A stretch of 28,063 bases of DNA from Chloroflexota bacterium (GTDB lineage Bacteria; Chloroflexota; Anaerolineae; Caldilineales; Caldilineaceae). The DNA lies in assembly GCA_003577005.1 (NCBI GenBank), contig QEUW01000051.1, positions 1 through 28,063 on the forward strand. The letters are read 5' to 3'. Below the pieces are notes generated by a model. It made no database searches. It was not told the origin of the DNA and was given only the letters and a program-made list of their open reading frames with translations. Shown here piece by piece: positions 15,139 to 23,159 of this stretch (position 1 is the first letter of the stretch; each line of letters begins with the position of its first letter). The position numbers and the translations under genes were made by a program.

Positions 15139-16013
15139 TGTCCTACAAACCGTCCCCCCGCCCAACCTTTTCAGAACCGACGCACCTGCGTTATACGGAG
15201 GTCACACGCCACCTCTGGGGTGACCCCGACGCTGGGACGGTGGCGGACTGGATCTATGTCTCCAGCGATAAGATTCACCAGTTGATCTTTGGCCTGGCGC
15301 CGGGTGGCTCATTTCGCCATTCGAGCGAATTTCGTACCATCTTTGGCGCTGATCTGGTCTACTACGTGCTTAGCGGCACCATGGTGATCGCCAACCCGCA
15401 GACAGGCGAGGTACACCGTGTGCAGCCGGGACAGGCGGCCTTCTTTCGCCGCGACACCTGGCATCATGCCTTTAATTATAACAAGGAACCGTTGCGCGTC
15501 CTCGAATTTTTTGCGCCACCCCCTTCGCAGGGGACATCGGGCGCCTATGCCCGCACCAAGCCGCTCCTCGATGAGGTTCGCTATCTCCAGGAGTCGGCCC
15601 TCACCCGCTGGCCCATGGAACGGGAGGCGATCACACGGGACCACTCGATCCGCGTCATTGGTGACGAGCAGCTCCTCTGGCAATTGGTGGAGGGAGAGCC
15701 TCAGGAGGTGTTGGTCGGGCTGCTGGTGGCGACCGAACATCTGACGGTAGGGAAGATCTTTCTGCTGCCCGGCCAGCATACGGAAGTTCAGCGGCACGGC
15801 GGCGACGAGTCGCTCTATCTACTCGAGGGGACGGCGCATATCTTCTGCCCCGAGAAAGAGGGCCAGCAGTGGTTTGAGCTCAACCCGCAGGATGGTTTCT
15901 ACCTGCCCGCTGGCGCACCCCACCAATACTACAACATCACCGACCGGCCGGCGACGCTGATCTTTGGGGTTGCGCCACGCTACCTGGCTGAGGACAAAGA
16001 AAAGCAATCATAG
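15138..16013 (+). CDS. Bicupin (two-domain cupin) protein
   Basis: 291 residues with two cupin barrels. Domain 1 (about 50-140) contains GSFRHSSEF, YVLSGTMVI and TWHHAFNY. Domain 2 (about 190-285) contains the stronger metal-site pattern GQHTEVQRHGGDESLYLLEG and the late His in PAGAPHQYYN. Such bicupins include sugar isomerases, dioxygenases and binding proteins, and I cannot choose among them. The ATG at 15138 is directly abutted by the heptamer tract and no Shine-Dalgarno is visible; an in-frame TTG at 15132 is the only nearby alternative. It probably belongs to the module 1 pathway. Confidence 0.85.
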   Translation: MSYKPSPRPTFSEPTHLRYTEVTRHLWGDPDAGTVADWIYVSSDKIHQLIFGLAPGGSFRHSSEFRTIFGADLVYYVLSGTMVIANPQTGEVHRVQPGQAAFFRRDTWHHAFNYNKEPLRVLEFFAPPPSQGTSGAYARTKPLLDEVRYLQESALTRWPMEREAITRDHSIRVIGDEQLLWQLVEGEPQEVLVGLLVATEHLTVGKIFLLPGQHTEVQRHGGDESLYLLEGTAHIFCPEKEGQQWFELNPQDGFYLPAGAPHQYYNITDRPATLIFGVAPRYLAEDKEKQS

Positions 16014-16071
16014 GTCACAGGCACGATAGAGGTATTTCCGATCGCTGTTCAAGCGTACCTGCTCGGGCTTA

Positions 16072-16146
16072 TCCATAGATCACATAGGTTTCACAGATTT
16101 CTAATGTTTCAACTATACGATCTGCGTAACCTGTGCGATCTGTGGA
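16072..16146. repeat. Imperfect 27-bp inverted repeat, about 9-base periodicity
   Basis: Arms 16072-16098 and 16120-16146 pair at 22 of 27 positions with a 21-base loop. Within the right arm, ATCTGCGTA, ACCTGTGCG and ATCTGTGGA are variants of one 9-base unit. It lies between the bicupin stop and the first SPFH gene. No T-tract. Confidence 0.65.
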
Positions 16147-16194
16147 CAAAAATCTTTGAAACTGGTTCCTTTCGCTCAAAATGATTGAAGAAAC

Positions 16195-17199
16195 ATGGAT
16201 AATCTTGGACAAATGACCGTGTGGGTTCCCTCCGGCATCGTGGTCGGTTTTATCGCCTGGTTTGTTGTGCGCTACATCCTGACCAGCTTCTACACGGTCA
16301 ACCAGAATGAGCGGGCGGTCAAAACCAGCTTTGGCCGCGCCCAACGTCTGGGTGGCGCGACAATCCAGACAACCCCTATGGCTGACGCCTTACGCCCTGA
16401 TGAACAGGAACGCTACAACTGGCCCCAACTGCGCGTCCTCCGGCCCGGCGGCCCCTATTTCAAATGGCCGTGGGAACAGGTCTACAAGGTTTCGGTGGCG
16501 ACTGAGACGATCAACATGGCTACGGATCTGGAAGAGCCAACGGCCAATCAGAACGGCACAATGCTCGAAGCGGTCACCAAAGACCAGCTCAACACCGGGC
16601 TCGAAGGGCAGATCCGCTACCGCGTCTCCGAGCGCAATCTCTACGCTTATCTCTTTGGTGTCAAAAAACCGGTGGTCCATGTCATGGGCTATTTTGTCTC
16701 GGTGCTGCGTGAGCGCATCGCCGCCTTTGAGGCGCCGGCTGCATTAACCGAAGACGATGAGGTCAGCGCCATCGCCGGCATCTCCATCAACGACCTGCGC
16801 AAGAACTTGAGCCTGCTCAACGACCAGATGGAAGCCGAGTGCCGCTCTTCGGAGGCACGCTACGGCGTCGTTCTAGATGCCTCGCTCATCACCGCTATCG
16901 ACCCGCCCGACGATGTCGAGTCGGCGCTGGCCGCCATCAACACCGCCCACAACCAGGTCTCTTCCGATATCAGCCTGGCCCAGGCCGCCGCCGACCAGAA
17001 GATCGTCCAGTCCAAACGGGCGGTGGAAATCGAAACGCTCAACGCCTACGCCGAGGTGGAGCCCCTCACTGCCCTGGCCGCCCAACTCAGCGACCTCAAA
17101 GCCAGCGGGCCGGAGGCATTGACGGCCTATCTGCGCAACGTACGGCTCAAGCTCTATGCCCAGGCCGAGCAGGTGATCCTGGAGGAGAAGAGGGCATGA
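16195..17199 (+). CDS. SPFH/band 7 domain membrane protein
   Basis: 334 residues: short N-terminus, one membrane segment (about residues 10-30, VPSGIVVGFIAWFVVRYIL), then an SPFH domain starting at TVNQNERAVKTSFGR (about 36-260) and a C-terminal helical, Ala/Glu-rich tail (about 265-334). SPFH proteins (stomatin, flotillin, HflK/HflC) form ring-like cages that organise membrane domains or regulate proteases. Together with the next gene (4-base overlap) it forms a two-subunit arrangement like HflK/HflC, but no FtsH or NfeD gene is present. The ATG at 16195 has only a weak GAAG upstream. Function in a sugar cluster unclear. Confidence 0.85.
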   Translation: MDNLGQMTVWVPSGIVVGFIAWFVVRYILTSFYTVNQNERAVKTSFGRAQRLGGATIQTTPMADALRPDEQERYNWPQLRVLRPGGPYFKWPWEQVYKVSVATETINMATDLEEPTANQNGTMLEAVTKDQLNTGLEGQIRYRVSERNLYAYLFGVKKPVVHVMGYFVSVLRERIAAFEAPAALTEDDEVSAIAGISINDLRKNLSLLNDQMEAECRSSEARYGVVLDASLITAIDPPDDVESALAAINTAHNQVSSDISLAQAAADQKIVQSKRAVEIETLNAYAEVEPLTALAAQLSDLKASGPEALTAYLRNVRLKLYAQAEQVILEEKRA

Positions 17200-18098
17200 T
17201 CGAGGGGGCTTCGTCGTTTTTGGTCGCTGCGGTTGCGACCTTTTTTATCTGTTTGATCGGCGAACCGCTCTTAAAGTGGCTCATGCGGTTGATCGGTTTT
17301 TATGCCATTGTCGATGAGGGCACCTGTCATGTCTATGTGCTCTTTGGCCGCGTGATCACCGTGCTCAAAGAACCTGGTCTCTATTTCCTCTGGCTCAAAA
17401 TGGGGCCGCTGGCCCTGATCGTCAACTATTTTGGCAAGCGCTATATCCTCGACACCCGCCTCGACCAGCGTTACCTGCGCAGCCTGCCGGTCAATTCGGA
17501 GGAAGGCGCGCCCATGGGGATCGGCGTCTGGTACGAGATGTCGGTGCGCGACCCGGTCGCCTATCTCTTTCAGAATGTGGACCCGCCTGGTTCGCTGGCA
17601 GCCAACGTCAGCAGCGCAACCGTCCGCACCCTGAGCAACATGCCGCTGGCCGATATGCTCCAGACCCGCCGCGCCATGAGCGGGGCCGTGCGCGCCGAGG
17701 TGTCACCGCGCTCGAACGAGTGGGGCTACCGGCTGGGCTCGATCTATATTCGCAAGGTTCACTTCCGAGATGATGCCATGATCAAACAGATCGAAGAAAA
17801 AGTGGTCAATCGTCTGCGCCAGGTCACCGCGGCCATTCGTCAGGATGGCGCCAACCAGGTTAACATCATCACGAGTACGGCGGAGCGACAGGCTGCCATC
17901 GAGTTTGGCAAGGCAAATGCGCTGCGTCCCAAAATCGTGGGCGCCGCGCTCAACGACATTTGCGCCGACCCGGATGTGGCTAACGCTTTGTTTGAAATCC
18001 TGGAAATCGAGCGGATACTGGAGGGGAAGACGCGGATCACTCTGCTTCCGCAGGGCAATGGGCTGCTCAAGGAACTGGTGGCTGCCCGGCCAGCGTAG
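17196..18098 (+). CDS. SPFH/band 7 domain membrane protein, second subunit
   Basis: 300 residues. One or two N-terminal membrane segments (SSFLVAAVATFFICLIG; LMRLIGFYAIV) are followed by an SPFH domain (about 40-230: EGTCHVYVLFGRV, LDTRLDQRYLRSLPVNSEEGAPMGIGVWYEM, VRTLSNMPLADML), then a helix with IEEKVVNRLRQV and AERQAAIEFGKA. The start codon ATG at 17196 overlaps the preceding stop as ATGA and has GGAGGAGAAGAGG upstream, so the two subunits are translated together, probably in fixed ratio. The frame is open far upstream, but only as a shadow of the first SPFH gene. Confidence 0.85.
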   Translation: MIEGASSFLVAAVATFFICLIGEPLLKWLMRLIGFYAIVDEGTCHVYVLFGRVITVLKEPGLYFLWLKMGPLALIVNYFGKRYILDTRLDQRYLRSLPVNSEEGAPMGIGVWYEMSVRDPVAYLFQNVDPPGSLAANVSSATVRTLSNMPLADMLQTRRAMSGAVRAEVSPRSNEWGYRLGSIYIRKVHFRDDAMIKQIEEKVVNRLRQVTAAIRQDGANQVNIITSTAERQAAIEFGKANALRPKIVGAALNDICADPDVANALFEILEIERILEGKTRITLLPQGNGLLKELVAARPA

Positions 18099-18136
18099 CG
18101 TGAGATTGACAACAGATCAGGACAGAAAGACAAGCC

Positions 18137-19450
18137 ATGCCCCAGCAACCAGCCGCAAGCGCACTCGAAAAAGAGGTGAAGGTCCAGGATGCTGCGCCCG
18201 TGTCGGGCAACCAGCCGGCGCGGCGCGAATGGTTTATGGACCAGGCGCTGGGGCTGTTTATCCACTGGAGTCTTGATTCGCAGCTCGGGTCGGTGATCAG
18301 CCATTCGATGGTCGGTGCGTCCAAAGACTATCTGGATCGCTTTATCCACGCGCTGCCGCAGACTTTCCTGCCTACCCGCTTTGACCCCGACGAGTGGGCG
18401 CGGCTGGCTAAGGTGGCCGGCATCCGTTATGTCGTCTTTACCACCAAGCACCACAGCGGCTTCTGTATGTTCGAGACGCAGACGACCGACTTCAACATCC
18501 TGAAGACGCCCTACGGTCGCGACATCACTCGTCAGGTTGTTGATGCTTTCCGTAAGTGGGGCATCGCCATCGGCTTCTATTTTTCTCCCGACGATTTCTG
18601 GCTACTCCACCGCCAGGGTCAAGAAGTGAGCCGCGACAGCTTCGAGTGCAACCCGCTCAATAACCCTGAACTGATGGCGCACAACCAGGCGCAGGTGCGT
18701 GAACTCTTGACCAACTATGGCTCCATCGATGTGATCTTTTTTGATGGGGTGGCTGAGGGGCTCAAAGAACTGGCCTGGGAGTTGCAGCCGGAGATCGTGG
18801 TGACTCGTGGCGACATGGCGACCCCCGAACAGGAGATCCCCGACCGTCCGCTGCCTGGCCCGTGGGAATCGTGCTTTACGCTGGGCACCCAGTGGGCCTA
18901 CAAACCGACCAACGAGGAGTACAAGTCGGGCACACAACTGATCAACATGCTCATCGAGACGCGGGCCAAAGGCGGCAACCTGCTGCTCAACGTCGGCCCC
19001 AAACCCGATGGCGAAATCCCGGTGGAGCAGACGGCGCGCATCCAGGAGCTGGCGCTCTGGCTCTTTGTCAACGGCGAGGCGATCTACCAGGTGCGCCCCT
19101 GTCCAGTGGTTCGCGAGCCGCTGACCCTCGACCACGAGGTCTGGTATTTGCAGGCCAAGGAAAGCAACACAGTCTATGCGTTGATCACCGGCAAACCGTG
19201 GCCCCTGGGCGAACGCAAGGTGATTTCGCTACGCCAGGTGCGAGCCACTGAAGCGACCGAGATGGAAATCCTCGGCCAGTCGGGCAATGTGCTCGAATAC
19301 CAGCCGCATGTCAATCCGAAAGCCAGTTGGTCGCAGGACGAGCAGGCGTTGCGTATTTCGGCCATGCCGGCGCAGCGTCTCTACAACAACCGCCGCTGGC
19401 CCAACCCGGTGGTGATTCGGATTACCAATGCGACACTAACCGGAGTGTAA
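18137..19450 (+). CDS. Alpha-L-fucosidase, glycoside hydrolase family 29
   Basis: 437 residues, the normal GH29 length. Barrel motifs: WFMDQALGLFIHWSL (about 32-46), the HH pair in TTKHHSGFCMF, the nucleophile Asp203 in SIDVIFFDG, and KGGNLLLNVGPKPDGEIP, a hallmark of GH29. The C-terminal beta-sandwich covers about 335-437. No signal peptide, so it probably removes alpha-linked fucose (or a fucose-like 6-deoxysugar) from imported oligosaccharides in the cytoplasm. The Trp usually two residues before the nucleophile is Phe. The ATG at 18137 follows an AAGA-rich leader 38 bases after the SPFH gene, so co-transcription is plausible. Confidence 0.93.
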   Translation: MPQQPAASALEKEVKVQDAAPVSGNQPARREWFMDQALGLFIHWSLDSQLGSVISHSMVGASKDYLDRFIHALPQTFLPTRFDPDEWARLAKVAGIRYVVFTTKHHSGFCMFETQTTDFNILKTPYGRDITRQVVDAFRKWGIAIGFYFSPDDFWLLHRQGQEVSRDSFECNPLNNPELMAHNQAQVRELLTNYGSIDVIFFDGVAEGLKELAWELQPEIVVTRGDMATPEQEIPDRPLPGPWESCFTLGTQWAYKPTNEEYKSGTQLINMLIETRAKGGNLLLNVGPKPDGEIPVEQTARIQELALWLFVNGEAIYQVRPCPVVREPLTLDHEVWYLQAKESNTVYALITGKPWPLGERKVISLRQVRATEATEMEILGQSGNVLEYQPHVNPKASWSQDEQALRISAMPAQRLYNNRRWPNPVVIRITNATLTGV

Positions 19451-19479
19451 GTGAAGGAATACTGTAGAGGATAGTCAAC

Positions 19480-20409
19480 TTGGCTTCAGATTCACGGTTT
19501 TGCGCTATCGGCCTTGATGTCGGCGGGACAAAGATCGCTGCCGGCCTGGTAGAGCACGGTACAGGGCGAGTCCTCACCCAACAGGCGACGCCCACACTCC
19601 CCCAGCGCGGCGGGCAGGAGGTGCTCGACGATGCCCTGGCCCTGGCCCACGAACTGATGGTGGAGGCAGAGCGCCAGAGGCGGTCCGTCGTGGGGATCGG
19701 CGTGGGCGTGTGCGAATTGGTGGACCCACACGGCAATGTCACCAGTTCGCATACGGTGGCCTGGCGCGGGCTGCCGATCCGGGCGGCCTTCGAGCAACTG
19801 GCGCCGGTCGTGGTCGAATCTGACGTGCGGGCGCCGGCGCTGGCCGAGGCGCTCTATGGCGCCGGTCGGCCCTACCGGCTCTTCTGTTACGTTACGGTGG
19901 GCACGGGGATCAGTTGCTGCTTTGTTCAGGATGGGCAGCCATACGCCGGGGCGCGCGGCAATGCGCTGATCCTTGCCAGTAGCCCGTTGACCACGACCTG
20001 TACCAACTGTGGTACGGTGCTCAAGCCAGTACTGGAAGAGTTTGCCTCGGGGCCGGCGCTGGTCGAGCGTTACAATGCGGCCACCGGCGCACACTTGCTA
20101 CGTGGTGAAGACATTCTGTCAGCCGCCACCACCGGTGATCCCGTTGCGGCTGCCGTTGTGCAGAGCGGAGGCGAAGCGCTCGGCGTGAGTGTGGCCTGGC
20201 TGGTCAACGTGCTTGACCCGGAGGCAGTCATTGTTGGTGGCGGCCTGGGTTCTGCCCGGGGGATCTACTGGGAGAGTTTTGCCGCCTCGACGCGCACACA
20301 TATCTGGTCGGATACAAATCGTGATCTGCCCATCTTGCAGGCGGCGCTTGGGCCGGATGCGGGGGTGGTGGGGGCAGCGGCGACGGTGTTTCAGAGATTG
20401 AGAGATTGA
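19480..20409 (+). CDS. ROK family protein (sugar kinase-like)
   Basis: 309 residues. N-terminal phosphate loop GLDVGGTK (11-18), catalytic Asp115 in VVESDVRAPAL, and the second ATP motif near EAVIVGGGLGSA. There is no N-terminal HTH, so it is a kinase-type and not a repressor-type ROK protein. The zinc-binding motif normally written CGCGxxGCxE is reduced to CTNCGTVLKPVLEE (Cys174, Cys177), and the usual NDANAAA around the catalytic Asp is SDVRAPA, so activity or specificity may be altered. The start is TTG at 19480 with TAGAGG at 19465-19470; there is no closer ATG before the P-loop. Probably phosphorylates a monosaccharide released by the neighbouring fucosidase or imported. Confidence 0.88.
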   Translation: MASDSRFCAIGLDVGGTKIAAGLVEHGTGRVLTQQATPTLPQRGGQEVLDDALALAHELMVEAERQRRSVVGIGVGVCELVDPHGNVTSSHTVAWRGLPIRAAFEQLAPVVVESDVRAPALAEALYGAGRPYRLFCYVTVGTGISCCFVQDGQPYAGARGNALILASSPLTTTCTNCGTVLKPVLEEFASGPALVERYNAATGAHLLRGEDILSAATTGDPVAAAVVQSGGEALGVSVAWLVNVLDPEAVIVGGGLGSARGIYWESFAASTRTHIWSDTNRDLPILQAALGPDAGVVGAAATVFQRLRD

Positions 20410-20427
20410 GGGAGATTGGGGAGATTC
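20393..20427. repeat. Purine-rich direct repeat at the 3' end of the ROK gene
   Basis: AGAGATTG occurs twice in direct tandem (20393-20400, 20401-20408), followed by AGGGAGATTG and GGGAGATTC. The repeat supplies the last codons (QRLRD) and the TGA stop of the ROK gene. Confidence 0.55.
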
Positions 20428-20481
20428 TAAGGAGGGGTGTCGATAGCCGCTAAATCGCCCTAGTCTCTCCTCAAGTACCAG

Positions 20482-21342
20482 ATGATGAAAAACGCTTCAA
20501 AGAACGACAGTCTGCGCCAACGGTATCTCGCCGTCAGACAGGGCAGCCGCTGGCGAAGCTGGCCGCTGATCCGCCACTGGCGCACACTGCGCTTTCGCCG
20601 GTTGGCCCCGGTGGGGGGCGGCCAGTCGAACGGGCTGTCGGTGATCCGCTATTACTGGGCCGATTTTTTGGAGCGGCGCCGCGCCGACATCCGCGGCCAT
20701 GCACTTGAGATCGGCGAGACGACGACCTTGCGCGAGTTTGGCGGTGAAGCGCTCACCCAGGCCGACGCGCTCGATCTGGCGCCGCACAGTCCGGAGGTAC
20801 GGGTAGTGGCTGACCTCAGCCGCGCCGACGCCGTGCCCGGCGAGGTCTATGACTGCTTTGTCAACCAGTTTACGACCTGTGTCATCTATGACATCGAGGC
20901 CGCGGTTTATCACGCCATTCGTCTGCTCAAACCCGGCGGCGTGTTGCTGATCAATTTCTGGTGCGTGGACTTCTATCTCCACCGCGGGTTGGACATGGGC
21001 ACAGGCGCACCGCTCTACATGTATCACTGGTTTACACCCATCCAGGTGCAGGATCTGTTCCGCCGCCTGGGGCTGGGGGATGGTGACCTTCACGTTGCGG
21101 TTTACGGGAATTTGCTGACCCGCATGGCCTTTTTGCTCAACCTGCCGGCCAACGAGTTCACCGCACAAGAGCTGGACCACGTCGATCCGGGACAGCCCCT
21201 GTTGATCTGTGTGCGAGCCGTGCGACCCGCTAACTGGCAGGTAGAGAAGCCAGTCTACCGCGACCCTTGCTGGACACCCGCCACACAGCCAGCCACGCTC
21301 CGCCCCGACACCGGGCATTATGGCGATGAGTACGAGAGATAG
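20482..21342 (+). CDS. Class I SAM-dependent methyltransferase-like protein
   Basis: 286 residues. The core (about 70-190) has the order of a class I methyltransferase: HALEIGETTTL as motif I, an acidic strand end (ALDLAPHSPEVRVVADLS), YDCFVNQFTTCVIYD as motif II, and LLKPGGVLLINFW as motif III. Motif I lacks the usual GxGxG after the first Gly, so cofactor binding should be checked. The N-terminus is very basic (14 Arg/Lys in 45 residues). I cannot name the acceptor; sugar or glycan methylation would fit the neighbourhood. Start ATG at 20482 or 20485; there is no strong Shine-Dalgarno. It is followed by two PhyH genes after 22 bases. Confidence 0.7.
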   Translation: MMKNASKNDSLRQRYLAVRQGSRWRSWPLIRHWRTLRFRRLAPVGGGQSNGLSVIRYYWADFLERRRADIRGHALEIGETTTLREFGGEALTQADALDLAPHSPEVRVVADLSRADAVPGEVYDCFVNQFTTCVIYDIEAAVYHAIRLLKPGGVLLINFWCVDFYLHRGLDMGTGAPLYMYHWFTPIQVQDLFRRLGLGDGDLHVAVYGNLLTRMAFLLNLPANEFTAQELDHVDPGQPLLICVRAVRPANWQVEKPVYRDPCWTPATQPATLRPDTGHYGDEYER

Positions 21343-21364
21343 CTTTGGAACCAGGAGTTGTGCA

Positions 21365-22171
21365 ATGGACGAACTCACCATCACTTTAACCGAAGAACAG
21401 GTCGCTTTCTTCCACCGCACTGGCTATCTGGCGCTGCCGGCCATCACCACGCCTGAAGAAGTCGAGCAATTGCAGGGCATTTATGATCAGCTGTTCTCCA
21501 GTAAAGCGGGCCGTGACCAGGGTGATCATCTCGACCTGGTCACCACGGATGAGGATGACCAGGAGCCGGTGCTGCCCAACATTCTCAACCCGACCAAATA
21601 TGCGTCTGAATTGGCCAATACTCGTTTTCGCACCAATGCACTGGCGATTGCAAAACAATTGTTAGGTCCAGATGCGGTTCTGGAAGGCGAACACGCGATC
21701 TTGAAACCGCCGCGTACCGCCGCCGCCACGCCCTGGCACCAGGACGAAGCCTATTGGGACCCGGCCAAAACGTATAACTCGCTCAGTGTCTGGATCCCGT
21801 TGCAGGAGGCAACGCCGGAGAACGGCTGTATGCACTTTGTGCCGGGCACCCACCAGGAGGTCTTGCCGCACCACCCCATCGGCAACGACCCGCGCATCAT
21901 CGGTCTCGAGGTGGATGATGTCGAAACGGTGACGGCCAATGCCGTGGCCTGCCCGCTGCCGCCGGGTGGGGCCACCATTCACCTGTCCCGCACGCTCCAT
22001 TATACGGGGCCGAATCAGACAGACCAACCGCGGCGCGCTTATATCTTGATCTTTGGCACGCCGGTCAAACCACGGGCGACATCGCGCGATTTCTACTGGC
22101 AGACCATGCAAAAAACGCAGTGGCAAGAACGGGTCGAAGCGGCAAAGTCTCGGCAAGCAACAAACGCATGA
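21365..22171 (+). CDS. Phytanoyl-CoA dioxygenase (PhyH) family protein, tandem copy 1
   Basis: 268-residue Fe(II)/2-oxoglutarate oxygenase. HQD motif (His125, Asp127) in TPWHQDEAYW, distal His212 in TLHYTGPN, and Arg in PRRAYILIF. The ATG at 21365 has AGGAG at 21353-21357, 7 bases away; the open frame extends upstream into the methyltransferase, which I reject. It is a close paralogue of the next gene (shared block KAGRDQGDHLDLVTTDEDD) and a distant one of the PhyH at 9598, so the pair arose by local duplication. Confidence 0.93.
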   Translation: MDELTITLTEEQVAFFHRTGYLALPAITTPEEVEQLQGIYDQLFSSKAGRDQGDHLDLVTTDEDDQEPVLPNILNPTKYASELANTRFRTNALAIAKQLLGPDAVLEGEHAILKPPRTAAATPWHQDEAYWDPAKTYNSLSVWIPLQEATPENGCMHFVPGTHQEVLPHHPIGNDPRIIGLEVDDVETVTANAVACPLPPGGATIHLSRTLHYTGPNQTDQPRRAYILIFGTPVKPRATSRDFYWQTMQKTQWQERVEAAKSRQATNA

Positions 22172-22201
22172 CACTCTCTTGAGCTATCCATAGCGCAATT
22201 T

Positions 22202-23014
22202 ATGGACATGGGTGAATCAATGCCTCAACCGAATATCAGCCTGAGTCAAGAACAAATTGCCTTTTTTCAGCGCGAGGGCTACCTGACGATTCCTTCGATT
22301 ACCACGCCTGAGGAAGTCGAGCGCCTGCAAGGGGTTTACGACCACCTCTTTGCCGTCAAGGCGGGGCGGGATCAGGGCGACCACCTGGATCTGGTGACAA
22401 CCGACGAAGATGACACAACACCTGTCCTGCCCCAGATCCTCAACCCCTCGAAGTATGCGCCTGAGCTGGCCGGCACGCTTTTGCGGGCCAACGCCGAAGC
22501 AATTGCCCGCCAGTTGTTGGGGCCCGAAGCACGCTTTTCCGGCGAACATGCCATTCTCAAGCCCCCGCACACCGATGCGGCAACGCCCTGGCACCAGGAC
22601 GAGGCGTATGCACAACCGGAGTGGGAATACAATTACATCAATATCTGGATCCCGCTCCAGGAGGCGACGCTCGAAAATGGCTGCATGCAGTTTGTCCCGG
22701 GCAGCCACCGGCAGGAGGTGTTGCCTCACCATCCAATTGGCAACGACCCACGCATCATCGGCCTGGAGGTGGATGAGCCGGAACGGGTGGCAGCCACGGC
22801 AGTCGCCTGCCCCATCCCTGCTGGCGGCGCTACCGTGCATCATGGCCGCACGCTGCACTACACCGGCCCCAATCACTCGGACCGGCCACGGCGCGCCTAC
22901 ATTCTTATGTTTGAGACGCCGCGCCAGCCGCGTACAACCCCGCGCGATTTCTACTGGTTGAAGATGCAACAGACAAAATGGCAAGAGCGCAACGCGGCAG
23001 CACAAAAAACATAA
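22202..23014 (+). CDS. Phytanoyl-CoA dioxygenase (PhyH) family protein, tandem copy 2
   Basis: 270 residues (if ATG at 22202; ATG at 22220 gives MPQPNISLSQ, equally plausible, neither with a clear Shine-Dalgarno). Facial triad: His131 and Asp133 in TPWHQDEAYA, distal His219 in LHYTGPN. The same conserved core as copy 1, with differences just after the HQD motif (AQPEWEYNYI against WDPAKTYNSL), where substrate specificity of PhyH enzymes is often set. The two copies may form a heteromer or oxidise successive intermediates; this is inference. Confidence 0.92.
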   Translation: MDMGESMPQPNISLSQEQIAFFQREGYLTIPSITTPEEVERLQGVYDHLFAVKAGRDQGDHLDLVTTDEDDTTPVLPQILNPSKYAPELAGTLLRANAEAIARQLLGPEARFSGEHAILKPPHTDAATPWHQDEAYAQPEWEYNYINIWIPLQEATLENGCMQFVPGSHRQEVLPHHPIGNDPRIIGLEVDEPERVAATAVACPIPAGGATVHHGRTLHYTGPNHSDRPRRAYILMFETPRQPRTTPRDFYWLKMQQTKWQERNAAAQKT

Positions 23015-23159
23015 ATCGACCCCCTTCCGTGCTCGATGAGCAATCCACGGCTCTCGGCCCTGCGCCGAGCCACTGGACGTAGAGCAGAGGAACCAGCAGC
23101 CGGAGTTGATAAGTACCGTTGGCAGTTTTGTACAACCACCATGATCGGAGGAACAACCC

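Noticed and set aside
16839..17195. Upstream extension of the second SPFH protein
   Set aside because: Low-complexity Arg-rich shadow of the first SPFH gene; the ATGA junction with GGAGGAG gives the true start.
23106..23134. TTGATA-N17-TGTACA as a promoter for the module 2 binding protein
   Set aside because: The -10 hexamer matches only three of six consensus positions; not distinguishable from chance.
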